From Diadema setosum (taxonomy: Eukaryota; Echinodermata; Echinoidea; Diadematoida; Diadematidae), in the NCBI GenBank assembly GCA_033980235.1, contig CM067075.1, forward strand, positions 29,877,385 to 29,941,384: a DNA stretch of 64,000 nt, given 5' to 3'. The notes below the pieces were generated by a model. The model was given only the letters and a program-made list of their open reading frames with translations, made no database searches and was not told where the DNA came from. Position numbers and translations under genes: made by a program. The stretch's first letter is position 1; each line of letters opens with the position of its first letter. Of this stretch, positions 33,339-44,876 are shown in pieces.

Positions 33339-33775
33339 AAGTATACACTTATATTGTTGAGCACTTCTTTCTAACACTTATGGACACGGTGCGAAAAGAG
33401 AGAACATCGAACAACATTTCGAACAAAGTCGGTTCAAATATCGACATCCTATCAACAAAATGATGAAAAAAGACTGTTATCTATTCTATGGAATTTTTCT
33501 TTTTTATCTTATGAAAAAAACAAACAAAGGCAGTTATTTATTTTACGGAAGTTTTAAATTAAAAATAAATATGAACCTGAAGTATACACTTGTATTGTTG
33601 AGCACTTCTTTCTAACACTAATGGGTCACGGTACGAAAAGAGAGAACATCGAACAACATTTCGAACAAAGTCGGTTCAAATAATATCGACATCCTATCAA
33701 CATAATGATGAGAAATTTTTTTTTTCTTTTATCTTATAAAAAAACAAAGGCAGTTATTTTTCTTATGAAAGTTTT
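33338..33775 (+). repeat. 240-bp satellite, block 1 (about two units)
   Basis: Units start at GAAGTATACACTTATATTG (33338 and about 33577), contain GAGCACTTCTTTCTAACAC, GTGCGAAAAGAGAGAACATC and TTCGAACAAAGTCGGTTCAA, and end GGCAGTTATTT...GGAAGTTTTAAA. The second unit is cut in its GTTTTAA tail by the composite insertion starting at 33776. Confidence 0.85.
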
Positions 33776-33982
33776 AACCCTAACCAGGCCGGACTTTTTG
33801 GCCTGTCCTGTGGCCGGGGGAGGGTTGATTCAACCCACCTCTGCCCCCCCCCCCCCCCCCCCTCCCCGAGATCTCGGCCGTCGATTGCGCAATCGCCCTG
33901 GAAATTGGCACATACATTACTTGCTGCGTAATCTACCAAACTATAAAACCAAAAAAAAAAAAAAATGAATTTGTCATTTTTT

Positions 33983-35796
33983 AGGTGATCCGAGTATCCT
34001 CTCGGATCACCTTCTGTATCTGTACGGATTCTTTGTTGGTTCTTCTTCTTCTTCTTCTTTATTTCTGGACAAAATTTGTGTAGAGGTTAGCTCAGAAAGT
34101 CCTCGTCCTATCAATTTCAAAATTATACCATATATGTATCATGTCCCAAAGACGACAGATCTAATGTATAATACTGATCAGTCGACCGTGACGTCACTAT
34201 GACGTCATTATATGAAAACACATTCTCAATCATATCTCATTAATGGAATAGAATTTTTCAATGAAATTTACGTCACATATATTTCAAGTTATGCGCATTC
34301 TACTCATATTCTCAAAATTCATATTTTCTCTTAAAACGCGCGCGTACGCGCGCGTCGAAATATTTGTATGCTCAAATCGAGCTCAAATTTTTTTGGCACA
34401 CGTTTCAGACCATTTGGAGCATTTTTTGAAAAATTGAAAAAATTGGACGGACGCGTACGCGCGCGCGCATATACGCACGTATAGCTTATATGCAATAGAA
34501 ATTTCCAATTTTTTTTACACAGATCGGATGTCAAGGAATATTTCTGCCAAGTTTCAAGTCAATCCGACTCAATATGACGTCATACGGGCCCGTCGAAGTT
34601 GAAAATCCGCGCGCGCGTTAATGGCGATATACAGTGCAACAATGCCAAAAAACCGCCAATTTTAAATCCGAGTTTACTCGCCAGGATAGACGGTGACCCC
34701 CCATTTTCTTGACATATTTTGAAAACTGATGAGTTGAACATGTCATTTCATGGGTTGGCAATGCTGAAAAAAAGATGAAAAGGTATCAAATTTCTTAATA
34801 AATCAAAAAGAGTAAAATTTCAAAATGACGTCATCAAATTTCAAGTTTACTCGAGCGTATCTCACTTATCCTTGGCCAATTTTCACCCAGATTTCAGTAT
34901 GCTGTAGCTAATTTAATGCTCTATCAGTTATGTAATAACACAATTTTGATTGAATGACAGCATAACCTCGTAAAAATGGATTGAAAGTAACCTTGTCGAA
35001 TTTGACCAGTTTACGTGTTATCTCTATGGGAGTGCAGTTTTTCTGGAATGAAAATTGACATGACTGTCCTTTTCGAGCAGTAGCTCACTTATGCTTCGGT
35101 GAATTTCTCCCAGATTTTAATATGTTGTAGCTGAGACTTTGGGCTATCGTTAATGTGCCTTTCGTTTTTTCATACGATGTCGGGATCACGTCAATAAACT
35201 TGGTTGAAATTAAAGCTTATATTCGTTGTATTGAAATATTTCTTTCTTTCTGCAACTTTCTTTGCAATAACTCAAGAAAAACATACCCTATCAACACCAT
35301 ATTTTGCACATGCTTAGTTCATGTCACGTTCATTATTTCATAAAATAACAACTACTTGATCAGATGCCATCTTGAGTATGTAAATTAGGGTCAAAGGTCA
35401 TAAATGTTTCATCCTGTATCTTGGTGAATACATGTTCTATCTTTCCCATATTTTGCACACGTAAAGACCATGTTACAAGGATCATATCACAAAATAACCA
35501 CTTTTTGCTCAGATGACATCTTGTCTGTGCAAAGTGGGGTCAAAGGTCATATGTACTTCTTTCTTTATCGTCATTATGACGTGTTATCTCTATGGGAGGG
35601 AATTTTTCTAGATGTGAAAATTGACATGATTGTCTTTATCGAGCACCAGCTCACTCACCCTTCGATGAATTTCTCCCAGATTTTAATATGTTGTAGCTGA
35701 GACTTTGCGCTATCGTAATACGTCCTCCGTTTTTTCATACGACGTCAAAAGCACGTCGAAAAACTCGGCTTAAGTAATCAAAGCTTAGCTTCATTA
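33983..35796 (+). mobile_element. Helentron-like non-autonomous element, copy 1 (3' end missing)
   Basis: Begins with a perfect hairpin AGGTGATCCGAG-TATCCT-CTCGGATCACCT after TT. The body includes long alternating CG/TA purine-pyrimidine tracts (34336-34355, 34450-34475) and an internal direct duplication of about 560 bp (GAATTTCTCCCAGATTTTAA near 35101 and 35668). It stops at the start of the next copy without the 3' hairpin. Confidence 0.7.
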
Positions 35797-38224
35797 GGTG
35801 ATCCGAGTATCCTCTCGGATCACCTTCTGTATCTGTACGGATTCTTTGTTAGGTGATCCGAGTATCCTCTCGGATCACCTTCTGTATCTGTACGGATTCT
35901 TTCTTCTTTTTTTTTCTTTATTTCTCCCCAAAATTTGTGCAGAGGTTAGCTCAGAAAGTGCTATGCCTATCAAGTTCAAACTTATACCATGTATGCATCA
36001 TGTCCCAAAGACGACAAATCTAATGTATCATTGTGATCAGTCGACCGTGACGTCACTATGACGTCATTATATGAAAACACATTCTCAATCATATCTCATT
36101 AATGGAATGGAATTTTTCAATGAAATTTACGTCACATATATTTCAAGTTATGCGCATTCTACTCATATTCTTAAAATAAATATTTCCTCCTAAGAAGTGC
36201 ACGTACGCGCGCATTGAAATATTTGTATACTCAAATCGAGCTCAAATTTTTTTTGCACACGTTTCAGACCATTTAGAGCATTTTTGGAAAAATTGAAAAA
36301 ATCGGACGGACGCGTACGCGCGCGCGCATATACACACACACAGCTCATATGCAATAGAAATTTCCCGGTTTTTTACTTTGACCGGATGCCTTAAATGTCA
36401 CGGAATATTTCTACCAAGTTTCAAGTCAATCCGGCTCTACATGACGTCATACGGGCCCGTCAAAGTTGAAATTCCGCGCGCGCGTCAATGGCGATATACA
36501 GTGCAACTATGCCAAAAAAACTGCCAATTTTAAATCCGATTTTACTCGTCAGGATGGATGGTGACCCCCCCTTTTCTTTACATATTTTGAAAGCTGATGA
36601 GTTGTACATGTCATTTCATGGGTTGGCAATGCTATCAAAGTGATTAAAAGATATCAAATTTCTTAATAAAGTAAAAAAAGTAAATTTTCAAAATGACGTC
36701 ATCAAATTTCAAGTTTATTCAAGCGTATCTGACTAATCCTTTGTCAATTTTCACCCAGATTTCAGTATGTTGTAGTTTATTTAATGTTCTTTGAAACATA
36801 AAATAACAATATTTTGATTGGATGACGGTATCACCTCGTAAAAATGGATTGAAAGTAACCTTGTCAAATTTGACCAGTTTACGTGTAATCTCTATGGCAG
36901 TGCAGTTTTTCTGGAAATGAAAATTGAAATGACTATCTTTATCGAGCACTAGCTCACTTATGCTTCAGTGAATTTCTCCAAGATTTTGATATGTTGTAGC
37001 TGAGACTTTGGGCTATCGTAAGTGTGCCCTTCGTTTTTTCATACGATGTCGGGATCACGTCAAAAAATTTGGTTGAAATTAAAGATTATCTTCGATGTAT
37101 TGAAATATTTCTTTATTTTTGCAACTTTATGTGCAATAACTCAAGAAAAACATACCCTATCACCACCATATTTTGCACATGTTTAGTTCATGTCACGAAC
37201 ATTATTTCATAAAATAACAACTACTTGATCAGACGCCATCTTGGGTATGTAAATTAGGGTCAAAGGTCATAAATATTTCATCCTGTATCTTGGTGAATAC
37301 ATGTCCTATCTTTCCCATATTTTGCACACGTAAAGACCATGTTACAAGGATCATTTCACAAAATTACTACTTCTTGCTCAGATGCCATCTTGTCTATGCA
37401 AAGTTGGGTCAAAGGTCATATGTACTTCTTTCTTTATCTTCGTTATGACGTGGTATCTCTATGGGAGGGAATCTTTTTTAATGTGAAAATTGACATGATT
37501 GTCTTTATCGAGCACTAGCTCACTTACCCTTTGGCGAATTTCTCCTCGATTTTAATATGTTGTAGCTGAGACTGTGCGCTATCGAATGTGAGCCTATTTT
37601 TCTTCATACAATGTCCGAATCATGTTAAAAACACTTGGTTGAAATTAAAGCTTATCTTCGATGTATTGAGATATTTCTATGTTTCTGCAACTTTCTTTGC
37701 AATAACTAAAAAAAAAAAAAACCAGCCCCTATCACTCCCATATTTTGCACATGTTTAGTTCATGTCACGTACATTATTTCATAAAATAACAATTCCTTGA
37801 TCGGACAACATCTTGGGTATGTAAATTAGGGTCAAAGGTCACAAATGTTTAATCCTGTATCTTGGTGAATACATGTCTTATCTTTCCCATATTTTGCACA
37901 CGCAAATATCATGTTACAAGAATCATTTCACAAAATAACCACTTTTTGCTCAGATGCCATCTAGGTTGTGCAAAGTGGGGGTCAAAGGTCATATGTACTT
38001 GTTGTTGTATCTTCGTTATAGTGTATACAGATTTGGTACTAAAGATAGCAGATATGACTCCCTTTTCTAAATGAGAATCCAAACATCACACGGCCAATGT
38101 CTCTGACCACAGATGAAACCTGCATGGTCATGCCTATTGCGATCAGGACTTGAATCATTGATTAAAAGAAAAAAAAAAATCGGATCACCTTAATTTGTCA
38201 GTGATGACAAATTACAATCTCTAG
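35797..38224 (+). mobile_element. Helentron-like element, copy 2 with duplicated 5' terminus
   Basis: The first 54 bp of the element (35797-35850) are immediately repeated at 35851, where a full copy begins. The copy ends ATCGGATCACCT, then a hairpin AATTTGTCA-GTGA-TGACAAATT, seven bases, and CTAG at 38221-38224, followed by TT. A 3' hairpin about ten bases before a CTRR end, T/T target, and short subterminal inverted repeats (AGGTGATCCGA with TCGGATCACCT) are the hallmarks of Helitron2/Helentron-associated elements. No Rep or helicase gene is present. Confidence 0.7.
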
Positions 38225-38810
38225 TTATATTTATATTCATTAATATGCGTGAAATTATAAATTTTGCTCTTATCCAGAAAATGAAGCTAATGGCATCCTA
38301 ATTTTTGGTGACATTATTCCTTGTAGCATTCCTAACAACGTACTTAAAAAAAAAAGCTGGTATCAAAATTGGTTTTCGTATGCATTCTATTGTTTTATGA
38401 ATTTCTTATGTATTTCTCTGTTTTTCGACTTTTTTTCGTTTTTTTCCACAAAATTTATTACAGAACCTATTTTAAGCATAATTATGCGAAAATTAAACTT
38501 GATTTCAGCCATTGAAAATAAAGATAATCATAATTATCTTTTTGAATAAGGTGAGAAAACTCTATTTGCATAGACTTTGTACACAAAATCACGTTTTTGA
38601 GCCATTTTCGGTCTGACAAGCATTTATAAAAGGTCATGCAGCGTCGTAACGGTAAGTCCGATTTTCGCGAAAATGGTGTCATAAGATGTGCGAGACTTGA
38701 AAGCAAAAACAGCGAGCGGTGCGGTCAAAAAAAAATCGCGAGGCAGAATGGTCACGGGGAGGGGGGGGGGCGATTCAACCCCCCCTCCCCGACCCTTTTA
38801 GGGTTACAAT

Positions 38811-39690
38811 AAATAAACCTGAACCTGAAGTAAACACTTATATTTTCAAGCACTTCTTCCTAACACTAATGGGACACATTGCGAAAAGAGTGAACATCGG
38901 ACAACATTTCGAACAGAGTTCGATTCAAATAATATCGACACCCTATCAACATTATAATGATGACAAAAAGGGAAGTTTTGGGTTTTTTTTTTCATGAAAA
39001 ACAAAGGCAGTTATTTGTTTTATGGAAGTTGTAAATAAATAAACCTGAATCGGATGTATACACTTATATTGTTGAGCACTCCTTCCTAACACTAGTGGGA
39101 CACGGTGCGAAAAGAGGGAACATCGGACAATAATTTAAACAAAGTTAGGTTCAAATGATATCGACACCCTATCAATACAATGAATAAAAAAGGCACTTAC
39201 GGTGTATTTCTTTAATGGAAGTTTTTTTTTTTTTTCGTGAAAAACAAAGGCAGTTATTTATTTTATGGAAGTTTTGAATAAATAAACCTGAACTGGAAGT
39301 ATACACTTATATTGTTGTGCAATTCTTCCTACCACTAATGGGACACGGTGCGAAAAGAGAGATCATCGGACAATATTTTGAACAAAGTTCGATTCAAATA
39401 ATATCGACACCCTATTCACATAATGATTAAAAAATGCAGTTACGGTGTATTTATTTAAAGAAAGTTTTTTTTTTTTCATGGAAAACAAAGGCAGTTATTT
39501 ATTCTATGGAAGCTTTAAATAAATAAACCTGAACCGGACGTATACACTTATATTGTTGAGCATTTCTTCCCAACACTAATGGGACACGGTGCAAAAAGAG
39601 AGAACATCGGACGAAATTTCGAACAAAGTTCGATTCAAATAATATCGACACCCTATCAACATAACGATGAAAAAAAAAAAAAAAGAGGCA
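38811..39690 (+). repeat. 240-bp satellite, block 2 (four units)
   Basis: Units begin near 38818, 39053, 39295 and 39534 (spacing 235, 242, 239 bp), each with AATAAACCTGAA, TATACACTTATATTG, ACACTAATGGGACAC and ATATCGACACCCTAT. Length variation lies in the T- and A-runs. The orientation is the same as block 1, so both are one array split by the insertion at 33776-38805. Confidence 0.9.
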
Positions 39691-40547
39691 CTGATAAGAA
39701 GTTGACATCACCGGAGATACGAGAAAAGAAAGGAAAAGAACCTACAGCATCTACTGATTCTGTATACCTACACACATTACAGTATGAACAATCACATCAT
39801 AGTAAATCTTGCTATTCAATTATCGTGATTAAAACAGGTTCCAACCATAACACTCTATAACTACTGTCAATTCACTCAAAGTGAGCAATCTCATAATAAT
39901 ACAACACTATAACCAATAATTTCAAAATTATCATGTCAAAATCAAGGTCATGGTATCCCATTTTATAACATTTAGTGACTTATTTGTATTTCTTGTTATA
40001 TAATGACCGCTTATCAACGGAAAAATTTGATTTCCCTGCATTTTTATATCTTTTGTTATGTAATGAGCGCAATATCATCGGAAATATTTTTTTTCGTTGC
40101 ATTCGACGATGATCTCACTTATGCATATATATATATATATATATATATAAACTTTGAAAATGGCGTTTATCTGCTTTTTCTTCCAAACTGTTTATTTCTC
40201 TTTCTATGAAAGCAGGCAGTCTTTATGGCATCAGCTGTGAGCGGTGATCAAAAAAAAAAAAAAAAAAAAAACACGCGCCCACACGCACGCACACGTACTT
40301 TAAAGATATCCTATCCTTTTCTTCCATTGCGGCCAATTCCGTGGTGCTTTCATGGAGACACCAACGCCCGATATAGCATCCCTCACTGTGCACCATTTTA
40401 TCATGACATTCCTCTCTACACTTCAAATGCCATTCATTAATAATTATTGTCATGAAAATGAAGTTTTCATCTTCCAGAGACGCGCCCTGACGATGCCTTC
40501 TAAGTCAGGGTATACGAAGACGTGGATACCGTAGATGCATTTTGTCC

Positions 40548-40574
<27 letters not shown>
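39691..40574. other. No gene; short TA and homopolymer tracts
   Basis: (AT)n at 40125-40149, an A-run at 40249-40270 and a T-run at 40551-40580. Open frames at 40223-40453 overlap on opposite strands without domains. Confidence 0.5.
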
Positions 40575-40584
<10 letters not shown>

Positions 40585-41085
40585 CGGGAGGCTTTAAAAG
40601 GAGAATTTCGGCTGATTTTAAGATTTTTACATTTGAACGACTGTTATTGGTTATACTGGGTACAACGTTTAAGAATTAACTGCAATTGGGATAATGAAAA
40701 GGAATGTTTTAAACATTTATAGGAAATCATAGTGAACAAGGATGATGACATAACAGCTTCACCGTAATAATGCATGAGTGGGGGCTCAAGGAAGTAGAAC
40801 TAAAGAAGAAAGCATGTATAAATTCTACACATGCAGTGACATTGATACAGAATGGTTTGCATTGCCACATTTCTGAAATAATAATATGTGAGCCTCGTAC
40901 TCATGCATTCTTATGGTGAGCCCCCACGCATTCTCATGGTTGGAGCTGCTACCTTGTTCAGTGTAATTTTGACTTTTCTGCTGAAGGAACCCGTTTATTT
41001 CCACAAATCTGAATACGGAGCTGTCGATTTGTGCACTACATGATGTGAAATTATGAAAATCGCCTGGAGTTCCCCTTCTAGTCGC
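40575..41085 (+). repeat. Interspersed repeat, family shared with 48010-48460
   Basis: Collinear with 48010-48460: GATTTTTACATTTGAAC, GAACAAGGATGATGACAT, TGCATGAGT, GGAGCTGTCGATTTGTGCAC, CTACATGATGTG and TTATGAAAATCG all occur in both. It has no coding capacity. Confidence 0.7.
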
Positions 41086-42629
41086 AGATCGCTCACAACT
41101 TGGTGGAAAACGCTGAATTCGATGAATAAGTTCCAGCTATATCCATTTCCTCTCCTTCCTCGGGGTCTAAGAAATTTAAAATGTACAAAACAAACGAAAA
41201 AAAAAGTGACAGATTCATTGCTTGATAGGGTAATTAAAGAAACGGACTGTTACTGGTAGTAATGTGCGTATGTGCCGTGAAAATAAATATTTTTATTTAC
41301 CACTGCAGTTGTGCAAGAAGTCAAGATGACGAGAATGGTAGTGCGGCTGGTAGTTTCCTTTACAGTGTGAAATGTGCAGTGTAACTTTATTTCAGTTCAT
41401 GATATTTTCCTTGATCACACTGTTGTGTTCATTGTATGTCATAATGTGTACATGTTCTTGAATGATTTCTTGCAATTGCATTTTTTTGTTGTTGAAAATG
41501 AAATACACGAAATGAAAATAGAAACTGTCTAATACTTTCCCGTCTTCCTCCATTTCAGTACACATTTAACAGCACATTATCAAAATTGGCACCTATAGTT
41601 TGTACATTAGAAATATTCATAACGTTGTTTGATGAAGACCTAGTATCCAGCTTGTCAATTACTTCGGTTACGTCTAACATGTCAGTTTCAAGAAAAGGTC
41701 TGCAGATGCACTGATGCTGATTTTGTAAAAATGGACTGGCTTATAGTCGCCGTATACTAGTAAAAGTAACACTCTTCCAGTTTCAAGGTGGATGACTGGC
41801 GGGTGCTGTGCCCGTTGAGCACCGAGTGAATAAGCCAATTCTCAGTTCAACTTTGCTCATGAGCAGAAAAAAAAAATTGAAAAAGGTCATTCTTACCAAC
41901 AGGCAATTTGGTTTTTAAATTCACTGGGATAAGCATCTGTGATGTAATGATTATTCATGTAATCCTTATATATACTGCTTGCCAGCACACCTACCTGACA
42001 GCAAAAGTGATATTTGGAAATTTCAATAGAAAGAGATTGTTAATGCATTCAATGCAAAATAATGAAATGGATGCTTCCCCTTGACCGACTGTCTTGGTCT
42101 TCTATTCTACGCGAGTTCTATCTTTGTTTGAAGAGGATTGATGAATGCCCTCAATTAGTACGTAAAGCTTATGCATTATGTCGCTCTGAAAGCGAGTGCA
42201 GTGCTCCTAGCCGACTGAGAAAAAAAAAATGGTTATTTGTACCAACGTGACCATGAACTAACTCCGAACTGGCTTACTGAATGTAGGTTGATTGAGCAAT
42301 AATTTTTGCTGACTGGCGTTTACCCTTTCGGTAGAGAAATGGAAGAGAAAATAAGGGTTAACATAGGAGTCAAGGCTTTGTGACAGACTGTTCTCTTGCC
42401 TCGTCCATTGTCTCGCTGTTAAAGCTCTAATAGGACTCGAGGGGAAGATGTAAACCTACGCCATACCCGTGACGATTAAAGAACAACAGTGATACTTGCA
42501 GGTCTATTGTGCAGTGTGAAACCGCAGTGCAACAAACATTCCTGAGTAACACATGAGTATTGGAAAAAAAAAAAAACATGTTATCACTGTATGATTAAGA
42601 AGAAAAATGCATCGGATTGGACTCATATT
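41086..42629. other. No gene; fragment of an SLC23-intron repeat
   Basis: 41925-42010 is an inverted partial copy of the repeat found in SLC23 introns at 50190-50640 and 59575-59900 (CACTGGGATAAGCATCTGTG, AGTCCTTATA-like and CCTGACAGCA blocks). The remainder shows nothing recognisable. Confidence 0.45.
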
Positions 42630-42977
42630 AAAGGGATGGTACAGTATTGGTGGAGATGAGAATTGGGCTTTTAACTTTTTGCGAGATACCAAGAAAACAC
42701 TTATGATATCATATAGTACAGAACATACCATTTTAAGAGGAATTCAAAGTTTATTTGATGAAAATTGGGTTTGGAATGACTGAAACATCCAAAAACACAG
42801 TAAAACAAAGCAATCGTAATAAAGTGTGGGTCCCACACATTAACCAATTTTCATCAAACGATGAATTCCTCATAGAATTACATGCTCTTTCATATTTCAT
42901 AAGAGGTTTTTCATTATCTCACCAAAAAGTGTTAGAAACCTGAAATTAGGTCTCAACCAAAACTATACGATCCCTTT
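42630..42977. mobile_element. MITE with AAAGGGAT inverted ends
   Basis: Left AAAGGGATGGTACAGTATTG and right (inverted) AAAGGGATCGTATAGTTTTG, then GGTGGAGATGAGAATT against GGTTGAGACCTAATTT, with a palindromic GTGTGGGTCCCACAC centre at about 42823-42837. About 348 bp. The left flank TTA may be part of the target. Confidence 0.75.
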
Positions 42978-43063
42978 GACTGCACTGACTGACAACTATT
43001 TTTGCCAAGTTCCTATCCTAATTGGGGGACCATCATTTGTAAGATTTGTAAGATTTGCAAGAT

Positions 43064-43069
43064 TTTATT
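43064..43069 (-). promoter_or_regulatory. AATAAA at LINE 3' end
   Basis: Polyadenylation-signal hexamer on the minus strand just before the short repeat tail of the LINE. Because the LINE lies immediately downstream of, and in the same orientation as, the SLC23 terminal exon, it could also serve that gene's transcripts. Confidence 0.4.
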
Positions 43070-44569
43070 GACTCTATCGACCCCCTCTCGGGGTATGAGA
43101 GTACAAACATATTTACAATATATGAATACAAAAATGTAAGTGATGATGTACATGTACATGTTAAAATAACAGATATAAATAAATATGTTTACAAAACAAG
43201 GCGTAAAGGACGTTTAACTACTCTACCACTACGTGTATAAACATTCACATCTACTTTACTTTCTACAAAACTACTGTCTTTCTTCTTTGGTATTGAAGAG
43301 AACTGAAACATAATCATTCTGACAAATTTGGCTATTTTTTTCAAATGGCAAGCATTAGTTGAATTGAATAATTTGGCTGTATGTAATGCCCTTGGTCTAC
43401 TGGCCGTCAAGCTATACTTGGTAAATACAATAGTTTCTCTTTGTTGAAAAAGGGATAAACAAAAATGTAATGAAATTCATCCCCTATATCTTCGGATGAA
43501 CATATAGTACAATGCAATTCATTTGTCAGGCTTGCATTAAACCTGCCCTTATTAACGGGTAATCCATTAGATCGACATCTGAATTTACTTAATGTAATAT
43601 AATCTTTCTTACACAAGACCTCTAAATACTTCTCTAACATCAAATTATCCTTAAACATTCTATAATTCGTACAGATTCTATTTGAACATGTTGCTGCTCT
43701 CCACTCCTGAATAAACATATCAAAAAGTCTAACTTTTGAGGTGTGTGAAATCCATGCAGCACTAAATCCACCCCCTTGTGTTAACCACACATCCCCTAGC
43801 CCTGCATAATAAAAAAAAAGAAAAAAATATTTGCGATAAATGATAACCATTGTGATATTTAGAGTGTATGTCTCCTTGTAAATGCAGAAGAAATTTGAAA
43901 GTTGTACATGAGTGTTTGGTTTCTTTTCCCTTGATTAATGTCAACCAGAATCCAATCATTCGACATTTAGTATGGTTCAAAATTACTCCACGTCCAGTTT
44001 CACCATAAACCATACAATCAGGAGTACATTTTGTTCACAAGCAAAATTTTTCTTAAGAATTTCCTATGGAAAATTTCAATTTGGTCTATGCACTCATAAC
44101 CCCAGACTTCACAACCATAGAGTGAAACAGGTAAAACAAGATGATCAAACAGATGGCACTGTGTGTCCACAGAAAGCTGTAAATTTTTAGCCTTGACCAA
44201 CATGATATAAAGTGCTTTTCTAGCTTGTGTGACTTGTTTAGAAATTGCCTTTTTAAATCTACCATTATAATTGAATTTAATTCCAAGGTACACAAAGTCA
44301 TCTACAAGCTCAAGTGGATCACCAGCATAAACGAATTCAGGAATTCTTCTAACCTTCCAACGGGAGAAAATAAAAATTTTAGTCTTGCTTGCATTTACAG
44401 TCAAGCGCCATGTCTGACAATAACAATCTACAGCATCAAGAGCTTTTTGCAACTCCTCCGGAGTTTCTGCTAAAATTATTGTGTCATCTGCATAAAGTAA
44501 ACAAGAAAGATTTAAGGCTTTTTTGACATTATCAGAATCCAGGTGGTAAAGACATCTCACTTTCCAAAT

Positions 44570-44876
44570 CAGGGGCGGATCTAGCTTTTTATAAAGGGGG
44601 GGGGGTTGGGGCGGTATGCGAGGGAACGTAGCGACCGAGCCTGAGCGAGCGGAGCGAGCGAGGGGGGAGGGTGTGGGAGGGGGTGTCCCCCCTGCCACAG
44701 TAGGGAGAATTTTTGAAAATCTGTGTGTGAAAATGGCGTTTTCTTGCATCTAAAACACCACTATTTTTGGTATAGAGGTCATTGCCAAAAAATGGTCCCC
44801 GGATTTTTTTTTTTTTTTTTTTTTTTGGGGGGGGGGGGTTGCAACCCCCACCCCCACCCCTCTAGATCCGCTTCTG
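44570..44876. mobile_element. hAT-like MITE inserted in the LINE
   Basis: 307 bp, ends CAGGGGCGGATCTAG and CTAGATCCGCTTCTG (inverse CAGAAGCGGATCTAG), flanked by CAAAT on both sides (44565-44569 and 44877-44881). It splits the LINE reverse transcriptase between the GVRQGE and YADD motifs. Internal G- and T-runs include AGCGAGCGGAGCGAGCG. A related left end (CAGGGGCAGATCCAGG) is at 60408. The CAG-start terminal repeat is typical of hAT elements, though a 5-bp duplication is at the short end for them. Confidence 0.8.

Larger units (their letters stand above)
33776..38805. mobile_element. Composite insertion splitting the 240-bp satellite
   Basis: The outer element has ends AACCCTAACCAGGCCGG (33776) and, inverted, CGACCCTTTTAGGGTT (38790-38805), each followed by a G/C-run block with GATTCAACCC (near 33827 and 38772). 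The satellite unit resumes correctly after it (AATAAATAAACCTG). Inside, Helentron-like elements occupy 33983-38224, leaving only 33776-33982 and 38225-38805 as outer-element sequence. A related left end is at about 26948. Confidence 0.7.

Noticed and set aside
43407..44749. Host gene with reverse-transcriptase-like region
   Set aside because: Belongs to the LINE: order of motifs, repeat tail and multiple breaks fit a degraded retrotransposon.
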